A stretch of DNA of 41,209 bases from Crocosphaera sp. (lineage in GTDB: Bacteria > Cyanobacteriota > Cyanobacteriia > Cyanobacteriales > Microcystaceae): positions 1 through 41,209 of the forward strand of contig NZ_JASJEB010000026.1 in assembly GCF_030064895.1 (NCBI RefSeq), written 5' to 3'. The notes under the pieces are model-generated. The model was not told the DNA's origin. It worked only from the letters and a program-made list of their open reading frames with translations, and did no database searches. The stretch's first letter is position 1. Every line of letters begins with the position of its first letter. The position numbers were made by a program, and so were the translations under genes. This document shows, in pieces, positions 1-8,126 of this stretch.

Positions 1-62
1 AATCTTAAATAGCCAATTATGAGCAATTTAAAAGCTAAATAATCTTATTTTTCAACTTTTTT

Positions 63-103
63 CTCCCCTCCTGCCTCCTGCCCCCTGCCTTCTGCCTCTA
101 CTT
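63..103. repeat. short tandem heptamer-like repeat tract
   Basis: Successive CTGCCTC, CTGCCCC and CTGCCTT units form a pyrimidine-rich degenerate heptamer run. Similar tracts recur at about 20537-20573 and, in the opposite orientation, near 12043-12055. They resemble the short tandemly repeated repetitive (STRR) sequences common in cyanobacterial intergenic DNA. No function is assigned. Confidence 0.6.
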
Positions 104-151
104 ATTAAGTATTCTTGTTCTAATGCAAGATGTGAGTAAAACAAAAATTGA

Positions 152-182
152 TGTGTCCTAACTTTATTTTTTTAATGCTATA
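152..182. repeat. right-half copy of the TATAGCA/TGCTATA palindromic element
   Basis: TGTGTCCTAAC followed by an AT-rich spacer and TGCTATA matches the right end of the 107-bp element found intact at 20354-20460 and 29869-29975. No convincing left end is visible upstream, so this looks like a decayed or partial copy. Confidence 0.45.
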
Positions 183-262
183 CCCCTACGCGAAAGTCAA
201 AAGTAGGTCAGAAAAGGGTTTCAGGTTTTGTCAATGTCCTAAGCAAAATGCGTAGTGCTATA
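179..262. repeat. 84-bp MITE-like palindromic element
   Basis: The left end TATACCCCTACGC and the reverse complement of the right end, TATAGCACTACGC, match at 11 of 13 positions. It is non-coding and short. It directly follows the half element ending at 182 and may be nested in it. Confidence 0.4.
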
Positions 263-270
263 TATGTAAA

Positions 271-1032
271 TCATTTTTCCAAAATCAATTCATATTGATA
301 CAAAGCAACAGGACTATTAATAGCTTTAAAATATTCAGGATCTTCGGGAGATAAATAAATAGCGGTTACTTGTTTTGCTGTTACTTTTTTAGGATTAATT
401 AATTGATAATCTGTTGTAGTTTCGACTTCATTAAGATAAATACTTGTTGGTCTTTGAAACAGTTGTTGTGTAATTTCAGTTGTTAGAAATTCTTGAGTAT
501 TTGGGGTTTCTTGACTACGACCTGTTATTGTAGAAATAAGTTGATTATCATCAGCCAAAAAAGTTATTTGACGATTAGGATTATCAGGAGAAATTTTAAC
601 AGAAAGAACCTGCTCATCTCCTAGATAAGCTTTAGCAATATTTTCCCCGTTAAATATGCGATCGGCAACAATCAAATTTTTATTAGAGGAGAAAGAAGAG
701 AGAGAAAGGATACTAGTAATTGATAGTTTTTGCTGTTGAAAACGAACTTTAAAAGTAAACGGTTGATTTAAGTATTTTTCGTTTTTTTCAAAGCCGGGAG
801 TAACAACTTTTGGTGCTAAAGGGGCTATTTGTTCCCTTAATATACTGGTAGCTTTCCAAGTTCCTGCCATCCATTCGGGATAGATTAAATCAACATCAGT
901 TTGAGTAATATTTAGCTTACTATTCCAATTAGGATAAGCATTCAATCTATTAGTTATTTCCCCTGCTTGACTAGGTTGAGGAGAGATAAAGATAAAAAGT
1001 AAATTGAGGAGTAAAATTAGAATTAGTTTCAT
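271..1032 (-). CDS. exported DUF6816-like protein
   Basis: A 253-residue protein with an N-terminal hydrophobic signal peptide (residues 1-23, ending near SQAGE) and no other membrane segment, so it is probably periplasmic or thylakoid-lumenal. The pattern WMAGTW, then APLAP and VTPGFE, then a C-terminal half rich in short beta-like segments, is what I recall for DUF6816, a family of cyanobacteria and chloroplasts with no assigned biochemical role. The TRAP solute-binding gene lies 42 bp upstream on the same strand, so the two could be cotranscribed. The assignment rests on recalled motifs; that the gene is real is well supported by length and signal peptide. Confidence 0.7.
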   Translation of the reverse strand: MKLILILLLNLLFIFISPQPSQAGEITNRLNAYPNWNSKLNITQTDVDLIYPEWMAGTWKATSILREQIAPLAPKVVTPGFEKNEKYLNQPFTFKVRFQQQKLSITSILSLSSFSSNKNLIVADRIFNGENIAKAYLGDEQVLSVKISPDNPNRQITFLADDNQLISTITGRSQETPNTQEFLTTEITQQLFQRPTSIYLNEVETTTDYQLINPKKVTAKQVTAIYLSPEDPEYFKAINSPVALYQYELILEK

Positions 1033-1074
1033 GTGTCAGTTATTAGTTATCAGTGACCAGTGACCAGTTATCAG

Positions 1075-2181
1075 TTATTTTTGATTAAAGGCAAAATTTG
1101 CGTAACTTAATTCATTTATTTTATTCCATTCTGATACTTCTTTTCTAAATTTATTCCAGGATTCATATACTTCTTTAAACGTAGCATCTTTACTAGCATT
1201 TTCTTCGTATAAATCAAAAGCAATAGTTTGCGCTGCTGTTAAAATCTCCTGAGAATAAGGGATTAATTGTGTTCCTCCTTGTAGTAAAGATTGCAGGGCA
1301 ACCCTATTTTGTGCATCGTATTGACTCAACATATTTAAGTTAGCTTCCATCGCTGCTGCTTGCAACATAGCTTGGTATTCTTGTGGTAATTTATCCCAAG
1401 CAGATCGATTAATTTGTAAGTCTAAAGTTGCCCCAGGTTCCCACCAACCCGGATAATAATAATAGTCCGCTGCTTTATTTAAACCTAATTTTTCATCGTC
1501 GTAAGGGCCAACCCATTCCGCAGCATCGATCGCACCGGTATCCAAAGCTAAGAAAACTTCACCTCCAGGCAAGACTTGCACATTTACCCCTAACCGGGTC
1601 ATAACCTCTCCTCCCAGTCCAGGAATACGCATTTTTAAGCCTTTGAGGTCATTAACAGACTGAACTTGACGTTTAAACCATCCTCCCATTTGCGCCCCGG
1701 TATTCCCTGCCGGAAAGCTAATAATGTTAAAATCTGCGTAGATTCTGTGCATGGTTTCTAAGCCACCACCATGATAAAACCAGGCGTTTTGTTGTTGGGC
1801 AGTTAAACCAAAAGGCATGGCAGTACCGAAGCCCAAAGCCGGATTTTTCCCCACATAATAATAACTAGGAGAGTGGCCACATTGCACGGTTCCCTGTTGT
1901 ACTGCGTCTAATACTTCTAACCCTGGTACAATCTCCCCGGCAGCATAAGGTATGATGGTAAACTTGCCCCCACTCATAGCTTGAACGCGATCGCAAACCG
2001 TTTGGGCCCCACCAAAAATGGTATCTAGGGACTTGGGCCAACTGGTTTGCATTTTCCAGCGAACAGTAGGTAAGCTATCTCCTGTCCCGGTTCCTTGTGT
2101 GGACTGGGTTTGACAGGAACTAAGAACAGTGGCAGTAGTTGCACCTAATGCAGTATTACTAAGGAAGTGGCGACGTTTCAT
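1075..2181 (-). CDS. TRAP transporter solute-binding protein (DctP family), Tat lipoprotein
   Basis: A 368-residue periplasmic binding protein of the TRAP (DctP/TakP) family, which captures organic or 2-oxo acids for a DctQM-type permease. The N-terminus has a twin-arginine motif (MKRRHFLSN) followed by VLSSC, a lipobox-like site, so it is probably Tat-exported and lipid-anchored. The family core is visible: SWPKSLD near residue 48, MSGGKF, the GLKMRIPG segment around 182 with the arginine that normally binds the ligand carboxylate, and a [16 protein letters not shown] stretch near 214-229. No dctQ or dctM membrane gene is in the window, so this is an orphan component whose permease must lie elsewhere. 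The substrate cannot be read from sequence. Confidence 0.88.
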   Translation of the reverse strand: MKRRHFLSNTALGATTATVLSSCQTQSTQGTGTGDSLPTVRWKMQTSWPKSLDTIFGGAQTVCDRVQAMSGGKFTIIPYAAGEIVPGLEVLDAVQQGTVQCGHSPSYYYVGKNPALGFGTAMPFGLTAQQQNAWFYHGGGLETMHRIYADFNIISFPAGNTGAQMGGWFKRQVQSVNDLKGLKMRIPGLGGEVMTRLGVNVQVLPGGEVFLALDTGAIDAAEWVGPYDDEKLGLNKAADYYYYPGWWEPGATLDLQINRSAWDKLPQEYQAMLQAAAMEANLNMLSQYDAQNRVALQSLLQGGTQLIPYSQEILTAAQTIAFDLYEENASKDATFKEVYESWNKFRKEVSEWNKINELSYANFAFNQK

Positions 2182-2224
2182 GGTTTAGATGGGATATTTT
2201 AGGTTATTTATCAAAATAGCAGAT

Positions 2225-2326
2225 ATAGCAGTTCCCATACTTGTGAGGTACACAGTTTTCTAGTTTTAGGAGTTCGGAGTTCGGAGTTCAGAGTTAGGTG
2301 TACCTCATGAGTCCGAGAAACGCTAT
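2225..2326. repeat. 102-bp MITE-like element with long imperfect terminal inverted repeats
   Basis: Left end ATAGCAGTTCCCATACTTG continues into TGAGGTACAC; the right end is GTGTACCTCA followed by TGAGTCCGAGAAACGCTAT. The inner 10 bp of the arms pair perfectly and the outer 19 bp imperfectly. The loop carries GGAGTTC heptamers. Same architecture as the 107-bp element elsewhere in the window (ATAGC ends, heptamers in the loop) but a different sequence. It lies upstream of the TRAP gene. Confidence 0.6.
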
Positions 2327-2387
2327 TTATCTAGTTAAGGCGATTTAATAAAGAATAATAATTGAAAATGAATTTTTAATCTATAGA

Positions 2388-2413
2388 TAGGGGTAAACGG
2401 CCGTTTACCCCTA
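2388..2413. repeat. 26-bp perfect palindrome downstream of brnA
   Basis: TAGGGGTAAACGG followed by its exact reverse complement. It lies about 30 bp past the brnA stop codon. There is no U-run, so it is a weak terminator candidate; it reads more like a REP-type repeat. A related sequence (GGGTTTAA, 5-nt loop, TTAAACCC) lies at 14126-14146. Confidence 0.65.
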
Positions 2414-2444
2414 CTCAATGATTTTTTAATATTAATCAAAATTG

Positions 2445-2720
2445 CTATTGTTTAGCTTCCATACAAGCTCTCAATAAAGTATTAATATAGCTTTGATAAG
2501 ATTCTTCTTTATTTTTCAACCACTGCAAAACATCTCTATCTATTTGTAAAGTAATTGTTTCTGTTTGAAGATGGGATTTTTTACCACGACGCACTGTTGC
2601 TGACTTTAACATTTCAGGCGTAATTTCTGGACAATCTGAGAAATCAATCTCTTCATCAGTCATATTGTCCAATTTTTCCCAGTCAGTTAAAGATTTTTTT
2701 AAAATAGATTCGTTGTTCAT
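2445..2720 (-). CDS. brnA: BrnA-family antitoxin
   Basis: A 91-residue protein. The C-terminal part, residues about 55-91 (ETITLQIDRDVLQWLKNKEESYQSY...LLRACME), is a ribbon-helix-helix DNA-binding domain as in BrnA antitoxins, which neutralise BrnT and autorepress the operon. The N-terminal part is acidic and carries the DFSDCPEITPEML segment typical of the family. It overlaps the 3' end of brnT by 38 bp in another frame, and the toxin-first order is the standard one for brnTA. The neighbouring palindrome at 2388-2413 lies past its 3' end. Confidence 0.88.
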   Translation of the reverse strand: MNNESILKKSLTDWEKLDNMTDEEIDFSDCPEITPEMLKSATVRRGKKSHLQTETITLQIDRDVLQWLKNKEESYQSYINTLLRACMEAKQ

Positions 2721-2961
2721 TTTTATTTGCTTTTCTAATAGAAATAATTCTAAGCGTATTTTTATTTTCAGTATAAACCACTACTACAACTCTTTCTATT
2801 AATAATCCTAACGCACACCATCGTTGTTCATGATAATTAAAGCGATTATCTTCAAAAATAACTGTATCTTGCTCAAAAATGATCTCCACGTCAAGGAAAT
2901 CGATACCATGTTTACGAATATTGCTGAGTCGTTTATCTTCGTCCCATTCAAAGGTTGTCAT
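2683..2961 (-). CDS. brnT: BrnT-family ribonuclease toxin
   Basis: A 92-residue protein starting at MTTFEWDEDK. An in-frame ATG 33 bp further upstream is possible, but family members begin with the FEWDxxKxxxNxxKHGI motif, so the internal start at 2961 is preferred. Features of the RelE-fold BrnT ribonucleases are visible: FEWDEDKRLSNIRKHGIDF, EDNRFNYHEQRWCALGLL, VVVYTE and RIISIRKANKNEQRIY. BrnT cleaves RNA and arrests growth when BrnA is lost. The active-site-like basic and aromatic residues appear intact, so the pair is probably functional. Confidence 0.88.
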   Translation of the reverse strand: MTTFEWDEDKRLSNIRKHGIDFLDVEIIFEQDTVIFEDNRFNYHEQRWCALGLLIERVVVVVYTENKNTLRIISIRKANKNEQRIYFKKIFN

Positions 2962-2999
2962 ATCTATAGGTATTAGCGTTGTTGAAGTCTCCATGCTTT

Positions 3000-3447
3000 G
3001 AAAAACTGGATTCTAGCTGTTAAGCTACGACGGGATAAATCCACGTCTTCATTCGTTAACTTATTAGATTCTCATCTAACTTAATGCCCTTCAACAGACA
3101 TCTACATCCCTCGATTCGATAATTACTATCAAACTGTGGACTTACTTTTTTAGGTCAAACCTTGAAGATTTTACGCTTTGAAGGCTAATTTCTTACTTCT
3201 CAAAGCAACCCTATATCTTCAGTTGAAAGGCGTGCATTTGCCAGCTTAATTATTTTTTTGAAGCACTCCCTAACAATACTTTGCTTGTAAATCGGCCGTC
3301 ATACTGTCGATTTAATCCGTTGTTTCGGCATTACAGGAGTCTCACCTCTAATCGTTAGTTCACAGTGTCACTGGACTTAGCAACCATTTTACCATTAGAT
3401 ACAGGGGGTTAAAACCCCCGTTCGCTCCACCGCCACGCCTTAAAAGG
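3000..3447. other. 448-bp gene-less tract, possible relic of a mobile element
   Basis: No intact ORF. The tract looks different from the surrounding AT-rich intergenic DNA and has several short hairpins, including GGGGGTT/AACCCCC at 3404-3419. On the minus strand one frame reads CELTIRGETPVMPKQRIKSTV then stop (about 3306-3371), with a stop just upstream; this vaguely resembles a TnpB C-terminal tail with the structured right end that follows such genes. The identification is weak, and an unknown structured RNA is an alternative. Confidence 0.25.
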
Positions 3448-3729
3448 ATGTGGCTAACTCTCGCTCACGGCTTTTTAGGTTTAGAAACTTTAGGTGATCT
3501 ACTTTTTAAGACTCTTGATCAGGAAACTTATGAGTTTGATCGGAATAAAGTTAAGCAACTAGCAGAATCAATAGACTGCTCAAGACAAGGAAAATGCTGG
3601 CAAGATACATTAATTGTTCCTGATGGAAAAGGAGGCGTTAAATTAAGTACAAGTCGTAAATCAGTTAAGGTTGCAGTAGAACGTTGTCTTGAAGTCTTAA
3701 CTTCAGATGATGAGAAATATTTAGGATAG
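3448..3729 (+). CDS. small hypothetical protein, possibly a gene fragment
   Basis: A 93-residue ORF starting at ATG after AAAAGG. I do not recognise the family. The sequence is mixed and protein-like (LGLETLGDLLFKTLDQETYEFD; then DTLIVPDGKGGVKLS), with no signal peptide or membrane segment. The reading frame stays open upstream of the ATG into the gene-less tract at 3000-3447, so it could be the surviving 3' part of a longer gene cut by an insertion. Codon use resembles the neighbours. Confidence 0.45.
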   Translation: MWLTLAHGFLGLETLGDLLFKTLDQETYEFDRNKVKQLAESIDCSRQGKCWQDTLIVPDGKGGVKLSTSRKSVKVAVERCLEVLTSDDEKYLG

Positions 3730-3808
3730 GAATTGTTAGAAACAGGAACAGCATTAAAATTTAGATGTTAAATCCTTGATTCTCATCTTAAGCTGTTTCC
3801 TAACCTAG

Positions 3809-4582
3809 TTAACCGCTTGAGTCAGGAGAATACTGTAATAAGATACTTCTGACTTGTTCAATAGATAAACTCAAAGCATCTGCTATTTGTTCTAAAGTTA
3901 ATCCTAATTCTTGAAGACGATAAACAGCCAATAATTGATTATCTTCTAAACTTTTTAACTTACCCTCTGCATTTTCTTTTAATTTGCGTTCTTGTTCAGC
4001 CAATTCTTGAGGAGTTAAAACTAATTCACCTTCAGGAGTAAAATAACGTAACTTTCTCTCATAAATACCTAAATATAATTCTAATTGTTCGCTCCATAAA
4101 TATCCATTTTCATCTGGATTAATCGGTTGATATATTCCTTCAGATAACCTAAAACCTTGAAACTCTAAACTAACAGGATCAAACCAGAAATAATTAGGAG
4201 TACGAAAAATGTTCTGATAGAGTTCTTTTTTCTTCGTTCGGTCAACTTTCGCCGTAGAATCTGACAGTATTTCTACAATAACATGAGGATACTGTCCCTT
4301 TTCTCCCCAAACAACCCAACTTTTACGAGGTCGTTTTTCCGTATTTAAAACCACGAAAAAATCAGGCCCACAAAAATCTCTTTTTTTCAGTTGCTCCGCA
4401 TTATAATAAATACTCAGATTACCAGTTGCATAGTAATCATTCCTATCTGACCAAAAACTTTCTAGACAGTTTAAAAGTAGAATAATTTGTTGTAAATGAA
4501 GATCGCTTTCCAAAGGAGGTTCATCACTCCATAAATCAGTAGGAAGATAGATAAGATCAGAGGAGGGATTTAGGGTTGTCAT
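3809..4582 (-). CDS. Uma2-family (DUF820) endonuclease-like protein
   Basis: A 257-residue protein of the Uma2/DUF820 family, a PD-(D/E)XK nuclease fold much expanded in cyanobacteria with no proven physiological role. The nuclease-like core is seen at GPDFFVVLN, HVIVEILSDSTAKVDRTKKKELYQNI and NYFWFDP, giving the Asp, Glu and Lys expected of the fold. The C-terminus carries a helical linker rich in E and K (about 190-215) and an HTH-like tail (LTLEQIADALSLSIEQVRSIL). It is divergent from larB, with about 80 bp between the starts. A second family member is at 33704-34453. Confidence 0.88.
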   Translation of the reverse strand: MTTLNPSSDLIYLPTDLWSDEPPLESDLHLQQIILLLNCLESFWSDRNDYYATGNLSIYYNAEQLKKRDFCGPDFFVVLNTEKRPRKSWVVWGEKGQYPHVIVEILSDSTAKVDRTKKKELYQNIFRTPNYFWFDPVSLEFQGFRLSEGIYQPINPDENGYLWSEQLELYLGIYERKLRYFTPEGELVLTPQELAEQERKLKENAEGKLKSLEDNQLLAVYRLQELGLTLEQIADALSLSIEQVRSILLQYSPDSSG

Positions 4583-4665
4583 AGTTTTAATCCCCTAGCA
4601 TAGATGTACTTAAGGTAACACAACTAAACTAAAATAAACAATGGATACTCAATAATAGCCTTTGC

Positions 4666-5472
4666 ATGAACCCTGACGCGCTGCAAGAACTCCTCAAAGC
4701 CATTTCCAGAGGAGAAATAAACCCCGAAACTGCCCTGGAACAACTGAAAAACCTTAATTTTGAACCAGTGGCCGACTTTGCTAAAATTGACCATCATCGT
4801 CACCTCAGAACGGGGTTTCCTGAAGTCATTTGGGGACCAGGAAAAACCCCAGAACAAATTATACAAATTATGAACACCATGGCCCGCCATTCTCCTGTGG
4901 TGATGGCCACTCGCATCGAAGCAGCGATCGCAGAACAACTAGAAGCGGAGATACCCTCTCTCATTTATTATCCCACTGCCCGTATTTGCGCCCTGAAAAC
5001 AGGCCAAACACAGTTTCAGGCTTCGGGAATCATTTCTATCCTAACGGCTGGTACGGCGGATTTACCCGTGGCTGAGGAAGCAGCGATTACAGCGCAATTA
5101 TGTGGCTTTCAAACCCAAAAACTCTGGGATGTGGGGGTTGCGGGTATTCATCGCTTATTGAGTCACCGAGAATTATTAAATCAAGCCGATGTCATTATTG
5201 TAGTAGCAGGAATGGAAGGGGCTTTACCTAGTGTAGTGGCTGGTATGGTAGATTGTCCCGTGATTGGAGTCCCTACAAGTATAGGTTATGGCACCAGTTT
5301 CGGCGGAGTTGCCCCTTTATTAACCATGTTAAATTCCTGTGCAACTGGTATCGGTGTGGTCAACATTGATAATGGTTTTGGGGCAGCTATTTTGGCCGGG
5401 CAAATTTTACGCACTGCTCAAAGAATCAGTTCGCGAAATAATAACCTACCCCAGACAAATTATCTAGAGTAG
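4666..5472 (+). CDS. larB: nickel-pincer cofactor biosynthesis protein LarB
   Basis: A 268-residue protein matching LarB, which carboxylates and hydrolyses nicotinic acid adenine dinucleotide in the first step of Ni-pincer nucleotide synthesis. The N-terminal family signature KIDHHRHLRTGFPEVIWGPGKT is at about 41-62. The C-terminal PurE-like (AIR carboxylase) half contains GTADLPVAEEA, the glycine-rich VVAGMEGALPSVVAGMVDCPVIGVPTS and GYGTSFGGVAPLLTMLNSC. Length is typical. No larC, larE or larA is in the window. The gene stands alone, divergent from the Uma2 gene and convergent with the rhodanese gene. Long open frames on the opposite strand are shadows of this gene. Confidence 0.93.
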   Translation: MNPDALQELLKAISRGEINPETALEQLKNLNFEPVADFAKIDHHRHLRTGFPEVIWGPGKTPEQIIQIMNTMARHSPVVMATRIEAAIAEQLEAEIPSLIYYPTARICALKTGQTQFQASGIISILTAGTADLPVAEEAAITAQLCGFQTQKLWDVGVAGIHRLLSHRELLNQADVIIVVAGMEGALPSVVAGMVDCPVIGVPTSIGYGTSFGGVAPLLTMLNSCATGIGVVNIDNGFGAAILAGQILRTAQRISSRNNNLPQTNYLE

Positions 5473-5515
5473 GTTATGCTGTAATGACTAACAAAATTAA
5501 TGTAACGGTTGTCGA

Positions 5516-5857
5516 TTATCCTTCGACGGGATAACCGGCAGCTTTCCAAGCATTTAAACCACCAACTAACTCGGCTACGTTTTCGTAACCAGCACCACGT
5601 AGTCTATTTACGGCTAAAACAGTTTGTTTTTCTGTTGCGCCATAGACATAAATATCACGGTCGAGTTCAAAGTTACTTAAAGCTCTGTTAACTAACTCAT
5701 CCATAGGGAAAGAAGTAGCTCCAGTAATATGAGTGTTGTTGAAAGCTGATCTATCTCTGACATCAATGATGGTTAAGGCAGGTTCACCCCAGTCAAGACG
5801 TTGTTTGAGGTCGGAAACTGCGGATTTGCTTTTAAGGGGCTGTGGAATAGGAATCAT
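5516..5857 (-). CDS. rhodanese-like domain protein lacking the catalytic cysteine
   Basis: A 113-residue single rhodanese domain. The fold signatures are present: IDVRDRSAFNNTHITGA (about 31-47), an IYVYG loop and the C-terminal LVGGLNAWKAAGYPVEG. The active-site loop reads VYGATEKQT, so the persulfide-forming Cys expected at residue 73 is Gly. It is therefore unlikely to transfer sulfur and may act in binding or regulation. It is convergent with larB, with 43 bp between stops. Confidence 0.88.
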   Translation of the reverse strand: MIPIPQPLKSKSAVSDLKQRLDWGEPALTIIDVRDRSAFNNTHITGATSFPMDELVNRALSNFELDRDIYVYGATEKQTVLAVNRLRGAGYENVAELVGGLNAWKAAGYPVEG

Positions 5858-6035
5858 TAAAGTCTATGTAATGAGTTACTACATTTATAATGTAACAAAA
5901 TATTACGAAAATGTAAAGTTTTATTGTGAAGGATTGACAAAAAAAATTTCTGAATATCGTCACGCATTGTTATTAAGGCGTTATGGAGGTTCGGAGTACC
6001 TCGGAATGAAAGATATATGGCAATATCTTAGTTCT

Positions 6036-6098
6036 TCCCACACCCCCCACACTCCCCACACTCCCCACACCCCCCAAACTTCCCAAACTCCCCACACT
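6036..6098. repeat. degenerate CCCCACACT-type tandem repeat
   Basis: About six or seven imperfect 9-bp units of the CCCCACACT kind occupy the gap between the rhodanese gene start and the ferredoxin gene stop. There are no spacers, so it is not a CRISPR array. The rest of 5858-6109 is AT-rich and shows nothing else. Confidence 0.75.
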
Positions 6099-6109
6099 AT
6101 TTGAATAAT

Positions 6110-6349
6110 TTACCAACCCAAGTCACTGTATAGACTAATAGTTACCGAGTCGCTACCTCTAGGAATGGCACTAATACAAGCACAAATAGGGGTTCCGTCT
6201 TCCAACTCTACCTCGCACGCATGACAAGAACCCATTAAACAGCCTGTAGGAATGGTTATTCCTGCTCGTTTCGCCACTTCTAACATGGGTTCTCCTGCTT
6301 GGGCTTCTATGGTAATATCATCGGGTAAAAATCGCACTGTAACCATCAT
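6110..6349 (-). CDS. small 2Fe-2S ferredoxin-like protein
   Basis: A 79-residue 2Fe-2S protein. Cys37, Cys42 and Cys45 form a CX4CX2C motif (GCLMGSCHACEV), and Cys56/Cys58 lie 10 to 12 residues further on. This spacing resembles the plant-type domain of molybdenum hydroxylases more than photosynthetic ferredoxin, where the fourth Cys is about 29 residues away. MMV gives two adjacent possible starts (6349 or 6346). It follows cobQ by 18 bp on the same strand, so the two are probably cotranscribed and it may serve as an electron donor. Partner unknown. Confidence 0.85.
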   Translation of the reverse strand: MMVTVRFLPDDITIEAQAGEPMLEVAKRAGITIPTGCLMGSCHACEVELEDGTPICACISAIPRGSDSVTISLYSDLGW

Positions 6350-6367
6350 AAAATCTTCCTCAAATAA

Positions 6368-7852
6368 TTAGTTAGTTAATAATGGACTTAAATCAACAAA
6401 TTCATCGACAAGATCAGCTAATTTATCTAAAATAATCTCTCGTTGTTCTCTGTAATTAGCAATTCCTGTGGGTAGAGAAGACAAACCTCGACGATTTCTG
6501 AGATAATTTAACCAAGTTCTTCGCCAAGCACCATTATCAAAAATACCATGTAAATAACACCCCCAAACTGATTGATTATCATTAACAATTCCCAAACTAA
6601 TATCTTCAAATAAAGTATGAATATTCGGGTTCTTATGTTCAGTTTTATTCTTAGATAAACGAGTAATTCCTTGATGAATTTCGTACCCTGTGATGGGAAA
6701 TCCAGGATAAGGATAAACAGAAGAAGTTTGACGTTGACGGACAATTTTTTCCGAGGTTATAACTGTTTCAATTGGTAAAAAGCTTAGTCCAGTATAAGAG
6801 GCATGATTACCTTCTAATTGGTCGGGATCAAACACCATTTTTCCTAACATTTGGAATCCCCCACAAATACCAAAAATAATCCCTCCTGCTGCTACGTAAT
6901 CTTGTAATTTTTTAACCATAGCAGTACCATGCAAAGCAATTAAATCATTAATGGTAGTTTTGGACCCTGGAATAATAACTGCATCAGGATAACCTAAATT
7001 ATCCTTTAAATCTAAATAGGTTACAGAGACAGTCTTTTCAGCATCCAAAGGTTCAAAATCGGTAAAATTAGCGATATGGGGTAATCGTAAAACTGTTATA
7101 TTAATCTCTTGTTCTCCTCTCCTCGGTCTTTCTAATAAATCCAAAGAATCCTCCGCAGAAAAGGAAATATCACGCCAAGGAATCACCCCCAAAACAGGAA
7201 TTCCTGTATAATCTTCTAACCATTCAATTCCCGAATCTAAAAGCGATCGATGTCCTCGAAACTTATTAATAATAATCCCTTTAATTAAAGCTCGTTCCGA
7301 CTCATCTAATAATTGTAAAGTACCCACTACATGAGCAAAAGACCCTCCGCGATCAATATCCACAACTAATACAGTAGGTGCGTTAAGATATTTAGCAACT
7401 CTCATATTAGTTAAATCTCGATGTTTGAGATTAATTTCTGCCGGACTTCCTGCACCTTCACAAACTACAAAATCATATTCTGTTGCCAAACGTTCTAAAG
7501 ATTGAGTAATCGCATTCCAACCCTTTTCAAAATACTGTTCGTAATAATTAACTGCTGTGGTAACTCCGGCTGCTTTTCCCCCTAAAATAACTTGTGAGGT
7601 CATATTTCCTTGGGGTTTGAGGAGAATAGGGTTCATTTCCACTCTGGGATTGATTCCTGCGGCCCAAGCTTGTACCGCTTGAGCATGACCAATTTCTCCA
7701 CCAGTAGTGGTAACATAAGCATTGAGTGCCATATTTTGCCCTTTGAAGGGGGTAACGTGCCAACCCCGACGGGCTAAAATACGACATATTGCCGTGGTAA
7801 TAAAGGATTTTCCGGCGTGGGAAGTGGTTCCCACTACCATCATGGCTTTCAT
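6368..7852 (-). CDS. cobQ: cobyric acid synthase CobQ
   Basis: A 494-residue glutamine-dependent amidotransferase that amidates four carboxyls (b, d, e, g) of adenosyl-cobyrinic acid a,c-diamide in cobalamin (or pseudocobalamin) synthesis. The N-terminal dethiobiotin-synthetase-like ATPase domain begins MVVGTTSHAGKSF (P-loop variant, residues 6-17) and contains PFKGQNMALNA. The C-terminal class I glutaminase domain has FGICGGFQMLGK with nucleophile Cys330 and the CYLHGIFDN histidine near 458. Length is normal. It probably forms an operon with the downstream 2Fe-2S gene. No cobalamin riboswitch was seen in the 274 bp upstream. Confidence 0.95.
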   Translation of the reverse strand: MKAMMVVGTTSHAGKSFITTAICRILARRGWHVTPFKGQNMALNAYVTTTGGEIGHAQAVQAWAAGINPRVEMNPILLKPQGNMTSQVILGGKAAGVTTAVNYYEQYFEKGWNAITQSLERLATEYDFVVCEGAGSPAEINLKHRDLTNMRVAKYLNAPTVLVVDIDRGGSFAHVVGTLQLLDESERALIKGIIINKFRGHRSLLDSGIEWLEDYTGIPVLGVIPWRDISFSAEDSLDLLERPRRGEQEINITVLRLPHIANFTDFEPLDAEKTVSVTYLDLKDNLGYPDAVIIPGSKTTINDLIALHGTAMVKKLQDYVAAGGIIFGICGGFQMLGKMVFDPDQLEGNHASYTGLSFLPIETVITSEKIVRQRQTSSVYPYPGFPITGYEIHQGITRLSKNKTEHKNPNIHTLFEDISLGIVNDNQSVWGCYLHGIFDNGAWRRTWLNYLRNRRGLSSLPTGIANYREQREIILDKLADLVDEFVDLSPLLTN

Positions 7853-8126
7853 TGAATATTGAAACCTATACTTAGTGAATAGTGAACAGTCATCAGTTAT
7901 GAGTGACCGATAATGCTTAAAAAGGAAAGCTAAACCAACAATTTAAACGGTTTAATTGATAATCATACCTTAATTTTGTCTCATAAGATAATCAGGGATT
8001 TTCTCTGATTATTCGTTATGTTATCTCATTTAACTAATGAATGAGAATGGCTTACTTAAATCATGTTTGAGAATTGCTATAATTGAGTCTAACTTTATTT
8101 TAATCGTTCTGAGGAGTCTTAGTCAG

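Noticed and set aside
4624-4938. Open frame antisense to larB
   Set aside because: Overlaps a confident larB and has no recognisable domain or ribosome-binding site; shadow frame.
5879-5925. NtcA-like GTA/TAC sites upstream of the rhodanese gene
   Set aside because: Spacings between GTA and TAC are 6 and 9, not the 8 required by the consensus.
6036-6098. Possible CRISPR array
   Set aside because: Units are about 9 bp, contiguous and without spacers; a simple tandem repeat.
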